Under the pieces are notes generated by a model, which was not told the DNA's origin, made no database searches, and worked only from the letters and a program-made list of their open reading frames with translations. The position numbers were made by a program, and so were the translations under genes. 64,000 nt of DNA from Clostridium sp. UBA4548 (GTDB taxonomy: Bacteria; Bacillota; Clostridia; Clostridiales; Clostridiaceae): the NCBI RefSeq assembly GCF_002387895.1, contig NZ_DGLI01000037.1, forward strand, positions 62,001 through 126,000. Reading direction: 5' to 3'. Of this stretch, positions 8,831-16,574 are shown piece after piece. The stretch's first letter is position 1, and each line of letters begins with the position of its first letter.

Positions 8831-10009
8831 ATGGAAAGATATAAGAATATAAATTCGATTGAAGAAGTAAAGAAGGTTCTCGGAGATTTTCAAGAGTTAT
8901 ACAAAAATAAAGATATTAGCAAGGTTGATAATTTTGTAGACGAAGAATTTTCTTCAAGGGAGGGTCTTGCAGTCCTTGGTAGCAGCATGGGGCAGTGGTG
9001 TTTTAAAACAGAGGATATAAAAACACTTATAAAATCTCATCTGGCTAATGAAAATAACTACTGGAAGGATGTAAATTTCAAATTTCAAGAGGCTAAGATT
9101 TTTGCAGATGAAAATGTAGCCTGGGTTGTTTCTCTAGGAGTCATCAGAAACACAATAACTGAGGAGGAATATATTGAAGATACTATTGAGAAAGTAAAAG
9201 AACTATTAGACAGGGAAGATAGGAGCAAGGTAGATGCTCTTAAAGCGGCAAACCAAATGGCTAATACATTAAGACAAATAGAAAAAGGTGAAAATTATAT
9301 ATGGCCTTTTAGGTTTACTTGTGTACTTATAAAGGAAAATCAAACTTGGAAATTCCATCAGATGCAGTTTTCCTTTGATTCTGAGTCGTGGCCAGATAGA
9401 TTAGATGATAAAACTTATATTAAAGATATATTTGAAATGCCTGAAATAAATTCAAAGGTTGAGTATGAGGAAGTAAGAAAGAAACTTCAAGTGTTTCAAG
9501 ATGGATATATAAAAAGAGATGTAAATTATGTTGATGAATATATGAAGGAAGTTTTCCTGCTCAATGAAGACTTAATAGTAATAGGTACAGATGCCGATGA
9601 GCTTTGCCTTGGGGTTGATGCTGCTAGAGGAATTGTTGAATCAGATTGGAAGTATTGGGGAGACTTTAAGTTTAATGTAGACAATGCTTTGATTTCAGTT
9701 AATGGGGATGTTGCTTATTTTACTACAAAAGCATTTTTAGAAAGAAATATAACGGATAAAACAATGCTTGGCTGGATCAATTCCTCAAATAAATATACAT
9801 TTAGCTCTGAGGAGGCACCTAAACATAAATTGTTAGAAGCTCTTAATGATACTATCGGATATATGTACGAAATGGAGAAAGGTGAGGCCTTTATTGTACC
9901 AATGAGGTTTTCGGGGGTATTAGTAAGAAAAGATGGTAAATGGCTTATTCAACATCTTCAGTACTCGGACTACAATGAGGGAATGCCAGAAGTAAGGAAG
10001 TTTGAATAA
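8831..10009 (+). CDS. Tandem NTF2-like (SnoaL_3-like) protein
   Basis: ATG at 8831 follows GGGGGAATTAATC, the same 13-base leader found before the paralogue at 12,720. The 392-residue protein consists of two similar ~190-residue halves: each begins with a helix (VLGDFQELYKNKDISKVDNF / KLQVFQDGYIKRDVNYVDEY), has a middle strand ending in W-K/Y-W (NYWKDVNFKF / KYWGDFKFNV), then AWVVSLGV / AYFTTKAF, and closes with WPFRFTCVLI...WKFHQMQFSF / VPMRFSGVLV...WLIQHLQYSD. This is the cone-shaped NTF2/SnoaL fold pattern, duplicated. Function is unknown; the family includes ketosteroid-isomerase-like enzymes and ligand-binding modules. No signal peptide. Confidence 0.7.
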   Translation: MERYKNINSIEEVKKVLGDFQELYKNKDISKVDNFVDEEFSSREGLAVLGSSMGQWCFKTEDIKTLIKSHLANENNYWKDVNFKFQEAKIFADENVAWVVSLGVIRNTITEEEYIEDTIEKVKELLDREDRSKVDALKAANQMANTLRQIEKGENYIWPFRFTCVLIKENQTWKFHQMQFSFDSESWPDRLDDKTYIKDIFEMPEINSKVEYEEVRKKLQVFQDGYIKRDVNYVDEYMKEVFLLNEDLIVIGTDADELCLGVDAARGIVESDWKYWGDFKFNVDNALISVNGDVAYFTTKAFLERNITDKTMLGWINSSNKYTFSSEEAPKHKLLEALNDTIGYMYEMEKGEAFIVPMRFSGVLVRKDGKWLIQHLQYSDYNEGMPEVRKFE

Positions 10010-10163
10010 TGGAGTCATACCACATTGTAAATCTTAAGACTTTTGTAATTTATGGTGAACTAGAGGTATTTTAAATATTTTATAAGGCGAAAGTAATGAA
10101 AGAAATTTTTATTAATTAAGAGGATGTTGAGGCAAGAATTCATGAGTGGGGAGAGGTGATTAT

Positions 10164-11051
10164 ATGGATATAAGATTTAAAAATTATAGTAAAGATGATT
10201 ATTTTAAGGTTTGTGAGTTTCTTATAAAAATATCAAAGCACAGTGAACAGCACATTAATTGGAATTGGGCTAGATGGGGATGGATGACTCATCATGCTGA
10301 ATTTGATAATAGTATATCAGATAAAATAGGAATGTGGTTTGAGGAGAATGAATTAATTGGAATAGCTACCTATGATCATCTTTTAGGTGAAGCAATTTTC
10401 ATTGCAGATGAAAGGTATAAATTTCTAGAAGAATCCATGCTGAAATATTGTATTGAGAATTATATGGATGAAAACGGACTTGGAATAGCAATTAATGATG
10501 CAAATAAAGAATCAATTGAATTATTAAAAAGAAATAGTTTCGTAACAAATGAAAATGCAGAGAATGTATTAGAAATAAATCTAGAAACAGTTAATCTTGA
10601 ATATGTTATTCCCCAAAATATAAAGCTTAGTAATGTTAAGAACTTAGATGATGTTTTTAACTATAATAAAGTGCTATGGCATGGTTTTGATCATGAAGGT
10701 GATGCACCTGAAGATGAAGAAACTATATCAAAGTTTAGAAAAATGCTTTCAGCACCTCAAAATAACTTTTATTTAAATGTGGTTGCTAAGGGCGGAGATA
10801 AATGGGTTGCCTTCTGTGCTTGTTGGTATGATAAAAGTACGGATTATGCATATGTAGAACCAGTATGCACTGTATATGAATATAGAAGAAAAGGAATTGG
10901 ACAAGCTGTTGTATTAGAAAGTTTAAAAAGATGTAAAGAACTAGGGGCTAAAAAAGCTTATGTAATATCAACGGATGAGTTTTATAAAAACTTAGGATTT
11001 AAGCAACATTCACATTACACTTTTTATTGGTATAAAGAATGTAAGAATTAG
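10164..11051 (+). CDS. Two-domain GNAT acetyltransferase
   Basis: Start at 10,164 follows GGGGAGAGGTGAT; the upstream GTG at 10,146 overlaps that site. In the 295-residue protein the N-terminal half (WFEENELIGIATYDH, NDANKESIELLKRNSF) looks like a decayed GNAT domain, while the C-terminal half is complete: YVEPVCTVYEYRRKGIGQAV has the CoA loop (around residue 245) and DEFYKNLGFKQHSHYTFYWY closes it. A tryptophan-rich stretch (HINWNWARWGWMTHH) near residue 35 is distinctive and may form a substrate pocket, which is inference. Confidence 0.83.
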   Translation: MDIRFKNYSKDDYFKVCEFLIKISKHSEQHINWNWARWGWMTHHAEFDNSISDKIGMWFEENELIGIATYDHLLGEAIFIADERYKFLEESMLKYCIENYMDENGLGIAINDANKESIELLKRNSFVTNENAENVLEINLETVNLEYVIPQNIKLSNVKNLDDVFNYNKVLWHGFDHEGDAPEDEETISKFRKMLSAPQNNFYLNVVAKGGDKWVAFCACWYDKSTDYAYVEPVCTVYEYRRKGIGQAVVLESLKRCKELGAKKAYVISTDEFYKNLGFKQHSHYTFYWYKECKN

Positions 11052-11171
11052 AGCATTACCAAAGGTAATTGAGAGAACATGTAGCTTAGAAATATGTTTT
11101 TTATCAAGGTGAATTGTATGAAAATTATATTATAAAAAGACTAGTAAGGTTCTAAAAGGGGATGGGAGAAA

Positions 11172-11636
11172 ATGAGTGAAGTTATAGTTCATGAAATGAA
11201 ATATTGTGGTGGGAAAGTAAAATCCCATATTAGCTTAGTTAATTATTGTGATGCTTACTATGAGGATTATCGCAAAATTTGTTGTGATTGTTTTCGTAGT
11301 CTAAGTTTAGCTACAAATTTAGATCCTGATGAATTTTACACAAGAGAAGACATGATAAAAAAGAAGGATACAGTTTATCTTATGTTCCTTAAGGAAGAAA
11401 TGGTAGGCTCTGTGGAAATACATGATAATATAATAGATCATCTCTTTGTAAATGAAAAATATCAAAATAGAGGATATGGAAAGAAACTTTTACTCTTTGC
11501 AATTAACTATTTACAACAGCTTGGAGTTAAAGACATTATCTTGTACGTAGCAGATATAAATAAAGAAGCTGTTCAGCTTTATTTGAATAATGGATTTAAA
11601 ATTACAAAGACAACAAAAGAACATTGGGGGAATTAA
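11172..11636 (+). CDS. GNAT family N-acetyltransferase
   Basis: The 154-residue protein has a single GNAT domain: MVGSVEIHDNIIDHLFVNEK is the central strand, YQNRGYGKKLLLFAINYL the acetyl-CoA loop and helix (residues about 97-114), and NKEAVQLYLNNGFKITKTT motif B. An N-terminal CDAYYEDYRKICCDCF segment contains four cysteines, which is unusual for the family but has no metal-site spacing I recognise. The stop is two bases before the HD gene start, so the two are translationally linked. Confidence 0.86.
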   Translation: MSEVIVHEMKYCGGKVKSHISLVNYCDAYYEDYRKICCDCFRSLSLATNLDPDEFYTREDMIKKKDTVYLMFLKEEMVGSVEIHDNIIDHLFVNEKYQNRGYGKKLLLFAINYLQQLGVKDIILYVADINKEAVQLYLNNGFKITKTTKEHWGN

Positions 11637-11637
11637 T

Positions 11638-12111
11638 ATGAATAGAATTGAGGTTTTAAGAAAGTATATTGATGACATTCTTTTGAATATGACGGATGTT
11701 GAAGAAAGACGATGTGGGTATTTGCATTTATATGGAGTGGCTCAAAGCTGTGCACTAATTGCACTAAAGCGAGGAGAAAATGCTGAGCTAGCTACTATGG
11801 CAGGGATGCTTCATGATATATATTCCTATTCAAAAATGGATACAAATGAACATGCACATAAAGGTGCAGAACTTTCAAGAGAAATTTTAACTTCATTAGA
11901 AATAACTAATGATAATGAAACAAATATAATTTGTGGAGCTATTTATAACCATAGCTCAAAGGGAATCGTACACTGTGACTTTGACGAAGTTTTAAAGGAT
12001 GCAGATGTTCTCCAACATTGTTTGTACAACCCTACTTTTGAGATTATGCCACATGAAAGAGAGCGATTTGAAAAACTTAAAGAAGAATTTGGCATTGGTT
12101 GGGAGATATGA
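11638..12111 (+). CDS. HD domain phosphohydrolase-like protein
   Basis: ATG at 11,638 follows GGGGGAATTAAT; the longer upstream frame overlaps the previous gene. The 157-residue protein shows the HD signature in order: HLYGVAQSCALIALKRG (first His), MAGMLHDIYSY (His-Asp), NEHAHKGAELS (His) and LKDADVLQHCL (Asp). Such small HD proteins bind divalent metal and hydrolyse phosphate esters of nucleotides or other small molecules; the substrate is unknown. It sits between two GNAT genes and is only three bases from the following start. Confidence 0.87.
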   Translation: MNRIEVLRKYIDDILLNMTDVEERRCGYLHLYGVAQSCALIALKRGENAELATMAGMLHDIYSYSKMDTNEHAHKGAELSREILTSLEITNDNETNIICGAIYNHSSKGIVHCDFDEVLKDADVLQHCLYNPTFEIMPHERERFEKLKEEFGIGWEI

Positions 12112-12114
12112 AAA

Positions 12115-12540
12115 ATGAGAAATTTTATTATTGAAGAAGGCACAAGAGAGGAAATCACTTTAGTTAATAATAGTTTGGTTGATTATAATTTTTCTAAGGT
12201 TCCTCCTATAAGAGAACCTCACATAACACATATAAATAAAGTTATAAAGGGTGAGAATGGAGAAGTATTAGCAGGACTCATAAGTGTGATATACGGATGG
12301 GATTATCTTCATATATACATCTTATGGGTGAAAGAAGACTGTAGAACTGAAGGGTATGGAGTTGCTCTTTTAAAAGAAGCAGAAAAGGCAGCAAAAGAAA
12401 TGGGTTGTAAAATGATAACCTTAGAAACCTTTGAGTTTCAAGCAAAGGATTTTTATCTTAAAAATGGATATGAGATATTCGGAGTATTAGAGAATTGTCC
12501 TTTTGAGTACAATACTTATTATATGAAGAAGAATATTTGA
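12115..12540 (+). CDS. GNAT family N-acetyltransferase
   Basis: A 141-residue single-domain GNAT starting three bases after the HD gene stop. LHIYILWVKEDCRTEGYGVALLKEAEKAA carries strand 4, the CoA loop (R-T-E-G-Y-G, about residues 78-84) and the following helix; FQAKDFYLKNGYEIFGVLENCP is motif B. The loop has E where many members have G/K, still within the family range. It ends just before a decayed GNAT remnant at 12,544. Confidence 0.86.
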   Translation: MRNFIIEEGTREEITLVNNSLVDYNFSKVPPIREPHITHINKVIKGENGEVLAGLISVIYGWDYLHIYILWVKEDCRTEGYGVALLKEAEKAAKEMGCKMITLETFEFQAKDFYLKNGYEIFGVLENCPFEYNTYYMKKNI

Positions 12541-12543
12541 GGT

Positions 12544-12696
12544 ATGAGTGTAAGAAGTGCACGGTATTTTTACTAAAAACTAGGTTTTCGTAAAGTTAGA
12601 GTTAATTATAATTCCTGGAAAAACCAACTTGGTGAATTACAATCATCAGTAGAGTATGAGATGACAAGGAATGATTTTAGCAGGTTTATAAGATGA
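12544..12696 (+). pseudogene. GNAT acetyltransferase C-terminal remnant
   Basis: The frame from 12,544 to the TGA at 12,694 translates to VRSARYFY, an in-frame TAA at 12,574, then KLGFRKVRVNYNSWKNQLGE and further residues to VEYEMTRNDFSRFIR. The S-A-R-x-F-Y-x-K-L-G-F pattern is the motif B end of a GNAT protein, with the codon for the residue after Tyr changed to a stop. No CoA loop remains upstream because the preceding gene ends at 12,540. I read this as the tail of a deleted acetyltransferase gene lying between two intact array genes. Confidence 0.65.
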
Positions 12697-12719
12697 TTGA
12701 TAAAAAGGGGGAATTAATC

Positions 12720-13949
12720 ATGAAAAAAGTTGGAATTAATTTATTAGATAAAGATATAAATGAGGAACTAGGGAAAGTTGGAAAGTGTGATCATAATGCA
12801 CATATAGAAATAAGACAAGTCCTTGAAAAGTTTCAACAGGGTTATACTGAGAGAAATTTAGAAAAGGTAGAAATCTTTGTAGAAGAACTTTTTGTTAAGG
12901 GAGAAGATACGTGTGTTTTAGGTACTGCAACTGGGGAGCTATTTTTAGGTAGCGAAGAAGTGAAAGAGCTGATTAAAGGTGATTGGGAATATTGGGGAAA
13001 TGTAAATATTAACTGGGAAGATGCCCATATTTCTATGAAAAATCAAGCAGCTTGGTTTTCAACCACTGGTACTGTAAGTTACTCCTTTGAGCACACTCCA
13101 GAAAGATATGATGGTTATGTTGATTTTATTAAAAATATTGCTGAAGATAGTAAGCTTACACCAAAGCAAAGGGTGGCTTTTATTAATCAAGTTTTAACCT
13201 TAACTTATCACCAACGTGAAGGAAAGAAAAGAGAGTATCTATGGCCAATGGGATTAAGTGGAGTACTGTTAAAAGATAATGGTAAGTGGAAGTTTTCTCA
13301 CCAACAATTTTCACTACCAAAATCTAATTTCCCGGATGAACGTTTTGAAAGTTCAGGAGAATTTATAGAGAATTATAATAATCAAAATAACAAGGTCAAG
13401 GAATACAAAAATAATCAGATTACAGAAGAGCTAAAAGTTCTTTTGAGAACCTTAGAAAGAGAATTAATTGGACAAAGTAAAGTTTCAGAGGAAATAGTTA
13501 AAAAGTATTTTACGAAACATAATGTACCTTCAATTATAGGTAGTGAAAATAATTTACACTATGGAGTTAATAACATCAGAGAATTTTTCTCTAAGCAAGG
13601 GGAATTAACTCTTTCTTTAGACTTAGATCATGCAATTGCTCAAAACAATAAGGAACTTATTTGGGTTGAAGCTATTGGATTATTAAAGAAAAATATAAGT
13701 GAGGATAACCTGGCAGAACTTACTTTAAAAGACATAGGTAATTTATTTAGCAGTGATAATGCATCTAAGGAAAAAATATTTGCTGTCCACAAAGCTGTAG
13801 CCTACTCTCTAAGGGAAGGGGCTTCAGGTGAAACTTACACCTATCCAGTAAGATTTACAGCAATAGTATCAAGGGAAGATGAAAGTTTAGTATTTGAAAA
13901 TATACATTTTTCATTCCCATCTTATTGGATATTTGAAGGGAAACTATAA
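12720..13949 (+). CDS. Tandem NTF2-like (SnoaL_3-like) protein, paralogue of 8,831
   Basis: ATG at 12,720 follows the same GGGGGAATTAATC leader as the paralogue. The 409-residue product has a short N-terminal extension (GINLLDKDINEELGKVGKCD) and then two NTF2-like halves. The first keeps VLEKFQQGYTERNLEKVEIF, DWEYWGNVNINWEDAHI, AWFSTTGTV and LWPMGLSGVLLKDNGKWKFS; the second is more divergent (ELKVLLRTLERELIG, NIREFFSKQGELTLSLDLD, TYPVRFTAIVSRED). The W-E/K-Y-W-G motif is shared with the second half of the 8,831 protein. Function unknown; likely cytosolic. The pair looks like an old duplication in the array. Confidence 0.7.
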   Translation: MKKVGINLLDKDINEELGKVGKCDHNAHIEIRQVLEKFQQGYTERNLEKVEIFVEELFVKGEDTCVLGTATGELFLGSEEVKELIKGDWEYWGNVNINWEDAHISMKNQAAWFSTTGTVSYSFEHTPERYDGYVDFIKNIAEDSKLTPKQRVAFINQVLTLTYHQREGKKREYLWPMGLSGVLLKDNGKWKFSHQQFSLPKSNFPDERFESSGEFIENYNNQNNKVKEYKNNQITEELKVLLRTLERELIGQSKVSEEIVKKYFTKHNVPSIIGSENNLHYGVNNIREFFSKQGELTLSLDLDHAIAQNNKELIWVEAIGLLKKNISEDNLAELTLKDIGNLFSSDNASKEKIFAVHKAVAYSLREGASGETYTYPVRFTAIVSREDESLVFENIHFSFPSYWIFEGKL

Positions 13950-14093
13950 TATAAAGCCATCTTTAGATTCTAATAATTAGCTAGAGCTTCAAAATATATA
14001 AGCTAATGATGAATAGTATAATATTATAAGTTTGGAAGTTTAATGAAAATTATGGTAAAATTAAGGAAGATAATTTACTAAGCAATTAAGTAA

Positions 14094-14186
14094 TCAAGGC
14101 AGAAGTATAAATCCTAGTACTGTTTTTACTATAAGTTAGTGAAAATAGAATACTAATAAAGGATTTAATTCTGCCTTGAGTTTTAT
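14094..14186 (+). other. Long imperfect hairpin in a gene-free gap
   Basis: Arms TCAAGGCAGAA (14,094-14,104) and TTCTGCCTTGA (14,169-14,179) are perfectly complementary. Inside them AAATCC pairs with GGATTT, TAGTA with TACTA, and TTTTTACTA with TTAGTGAAAA around a TAAG loop, so almost the whole ~86 bases folds into one long interrupted stem, followed by GTTTTATT. The gap between the NTF2-like gene and the next gene (13,950-14,289) holds nothing else except the short GNAT remnant at 14,235. It could be a terminator for the upstream genes, a small RNA, or a miniature inverted-repeat element. Confidence 0.6.
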
Positions 14187-14234
14187 TCAAATGAATACTT
14201 TTAACTTGTATTCAATAAATTATAGAGGTGTAAA

Positions 14235-14306
14235 ATGGAAATAGTTACAGAAAGATTATTTTTAAGGAAACATGTGAGGAGGAAATACTATGTACCAATA
14301 TTATAA
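14235..14306 (+). pseudogene. RimJ/RimL-type GNAT N-terminal remnant
   Basis: A GAGGTG site is followed by an ATG at 14,235 and the short frame MEIVTERLFLRKHVRRKYY ending at a TAA at 14,304. M-E-x-x-T-E-R-L-x-L-R is the canonical N-terminus of RimJ/RimL-type acetyltransferases, but homology stops after about 13 residues, exactly where the sequence becomes the GAGGAGG ribosome site of the next gene. The simplest reading is a deletion that removed most of a GNAT gene and joined its first codons to the leader of the gene at 14,290. It is short, so confidence is moderate. Confidence 0.5.
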
Positions 14307-14748
14307 AGGCATGATTATTAGAGAAGGGGCCAATGGATTAAAAGTAGACGATATAAAGGAAATGTATGTGGAAGCTGGTTGGATAAGTAATAGCCAACCT
14401 CAATGGCAAGACGAAAAGTATGAAATTTGCTTTAAAAATTCAATGTGGGTTTTCACTGTATGGCACAAGGAAGACATTATTGGGATGGTAAGGGTGGTAT
14501 CAGATGGAGTTATGACTGCTACAATACAAGACTTAATTGTTAAGCAGCAGTATCGTGGAAAGGGTATAGGAAAAAAACTTGTAGAGTTATGCTTACAGAA
14601 GCTGCCTCATGGAAATTGGTGGGCACATACAACTCCTGATAATTATGATTTTTATAAAAACTGTGGCTTTGAAATTCCACAGATATCTACAGGAGCAACA
14701 ATGACCTATATGGGATTTGCTAAGGCTAAGTTAGATGGTCACAGGTAG
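14290..14748 (+). CDS. GNAT family N-acetyltransferase
   Basis: A 152-residue protein starting after GAGGAGGAAATACT. VSDGVMTATIQDLIVKQQYR followed by GKGIGKKLVELCLQKLP (residues about 78-110) is the classic GNAT core, and NYDFYKNCGFEIPQISTGAT is motif B. The sequence G-W-x-x-x-x-Q-P-Q-W near residue 32 and the W-W-A-H-T-T strand are common in this subclass of bacterial GNATs, of unknown substrate. It directly follows the RimJ-like remnant, whose codons overlap its leader in another frame. Confidence 0.87.
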   Translation: MYQYYKGMIIREGANGLKVDDIKEMYVEAGWISNSQPQWQDEKYEICFKNSMWVFTVWHKEDIIGMVRVVSDGVMTATIQDLIVKQQYRGKGIGKKLVELCLQKLPHGNWWAHTTPDNYDFYKNCGFEIPQISTGATMTYMGFAKAKLDGHR

Positions 14749-14799
14749 TTGCAAAATCTTAAGCTTGAGGAGAATTAATAGCAATTTAGGGATGAGAAT

Positions 14800-15348
14800 A
14801 TGATTGAAATTAGAGAGTTGACTGAAATGGATATGAAAGAAGCAATAGGGCTAAGAATTTTATGTTGGACAGAGGAACTAGCTGGTAAGGCTGAAAATAC
14901 TCTTTCAGTTGAAGAAGAACTTGAGATGTGGGTAGATTGGATGAATAAAGCTGAAGAAAACAATGATATTCGGATGTTGGTTGGAGATTTTGAAGGGGGG
15001 CGGCTGTTAGGAGTAGCCTTTAGCAGTTTTGCGGAAACCTTTGACATACCTGAAAGAGGGATAGAGCTGAATGGTCTATAGGTATATCCTGACCAGCGAG
15101 GTAAAAGAATTTCTCTAATTATGATGATTTATATATTAGATCTTTACTTAGCTAAGGGTATGGAAAGTATAGTTATTTATAACCATCATTATGCACCATC
15201 AAATCAGTTTTATCAAAAGTTTGGCGCAAAAGTTTCCAGACAAGAATATCAGTTGGACGGGGGTCTTTTAATAGATGTATTTCTAGCAGACATGGCACAA
15301 ATGAAAAGAAAAATGGGGCAGTGGCTAAAGAAATATATGGAAATATAA
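14800..15348 (+). pseudogene. GNAT acetyltransferase interrupted by one in-frame amber codon
   Basis: One reading frame runs from the ATG at 14,800 to the TAA at 15,346 and is broken only by TAG at 15,079-15,081. Before it are a normal N-terminus and the strand GRLLGVAFSSFAETFDI; directly after it come VYPDQRGKRISLIMM, which is the acetyl-CoA loop (Q-R-G-K-R-I), and HHYAPSNQFYQKFGAKVSRQ, which is motif B. The stop falls at the residue just before the loop, where a tyrosine or tryptophan codon would be one base away. No frameshift is present, so this is either a recent nonsense mutation, a sequencing error, or unlikely readthrough. The weak GATGAG site precedes the start. Confidence 0.75.
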
Positions 15349-15471
15349 ATGGCTAAAAAAAGAAGCTGTAGAATACCAAATTATAATTTAGGAATTATAT
15401 GAAATTATACTGAACGTCAATGAAAAGTTAGCATAAGCAGTTAGATTTAATGGATTAGAGGTGTATGAATC

Positions 15472-16395
15472 ATGGAGAGAGTTTGGTCAAAGGATTTAAA
15501 AGAATATGATTTAAAGGATGGGTACAGTATTGAGAAAGCTCAGTGGGAGGAGTTTTCAGTATATTTTGCTGTATATGAAATATTTAAGATGAATGTTTGG
15601 TTTAGACAGAGCTTTGATGCTTATTGCTCAGTTTTAAAAAACTATGATATATGTTTTTGGATTAAAAAGGATAATTTCAGAATTGGCGGGGTATTACTAG
15701 ACCTTAATTATATGAACTGTTTATTTCTTCAACCACCTCATAATGAATATGACCTTATAATAGGCGAGTTGAAAAAACTATTATTAACTTACTCAGATAG
15801 TAGCAAACCAATTTATGTTGGTGCAGTGAAACCCGATAAAGTGAAATACTATCAAAGGGCAGGCTTCAAGATTGGAGAATCTAGAAGGTGCATGATTAGA
15901 CCTACTGAGGAGTTTCATGTAACTTGGGATCGTGATTATGACATTGTTTCAGCAACAGAGGATAAGAAAAGTGGCATAGTAAAGCTATTTACTGAAGCAT
16001 TTAGTAATGAAAGTAAGGATGAAGTAAATTTTGAAAAAGAGAATGAATCTGTTGAGTTTTACTTTACTAAAAGCTCAACAAATACCTTGGTAAATAAAGC
16101 ATCTACACTGATTTATGAAAAGAAAACTAATGAACTAGTAGGTGCATGTTTAATTTCCATTTGGGAAGATTGGCCAAATGTATATGATATAGCTGTAAAG
16201 CCATCCTTTCAAAAAAGAGGACTAGCTAAAAATATGCTTAAAAGGGCATTAACTGTATTAAAAGAAGGCTACCCTACACTAAGACTATTTGTAACATTAG
16301 GTAATGATGCAGAAATGCTTTATCATCAAATGGGATTTTTAGCTGGTGTGGAAACAACAGAAATGATTTTACCTGTAAGAGAAAGCTATAAATAA
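15472..16395 (+). CDS. Two-domain GNAT acetyltransferase (paralogue of 7,889)
   Basis: The 307-residue protein follows GAGGTG. The N-terminal half (IGGVLLDLNYMNCLFLQPPH, VKYYQRAGFKIGESRR) is a reduced GNAT-like domain; after the shared M-I-R-P-T-E linker the C-terminal half has VYDIAVKPSFQKRGLAKNML (CoA loop Q-K-R-G-L-A, about residues 243-249) and GNDAEMLYHQMGFLAGVETT. Architecture, linker and length match the gene at 7,889, supporting duplication. The gene follows the interrupted GNAT by 123 bases. Confidence 0.83.
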   Translation: MERVWSKDLKEYDLKDGYSIEKAQWEEFSVYFAVYEIFKMNVWFRQSFDAYCSVLKNYDICFWIKKDNFRIGGVLLDLNYMNCLFLQPPHNEYDLIIGELKKLLLTYSDSSKPIYVGAVKPDKVKYYQRAGFKIGESRRCMIRPTEEFHVTWDRDYDIVSATEDKKSGIVKLFTEAFSNESKDEVNFEKENESVEFYFTKSSTNTLVNKASTLIYEKKTNELVGACLISIWEDWPNVYDIAVKPSFQKRGLAKNMLKRALTVLKEGYPTLRLFVTLGNDAEMLYHQMGFLAGVETTEMILPVRESYK

Positions 16396-16574
16396 TCAAT
16401 AAAAAACAAGAAATTTGGTTGGTTTTGTATTATAAGTAAGGATGAATTAAGTTGCAGTGGTAGTTTTAGCTGAAAGAATATGCATAAGAAAAATTTAATT
16501 CCGTAATAACGTACAGTTTGGAGTTGAAATTTATAATAAATATTATTTGCAGAATTTAAAAAGGGGTGAAAAGA

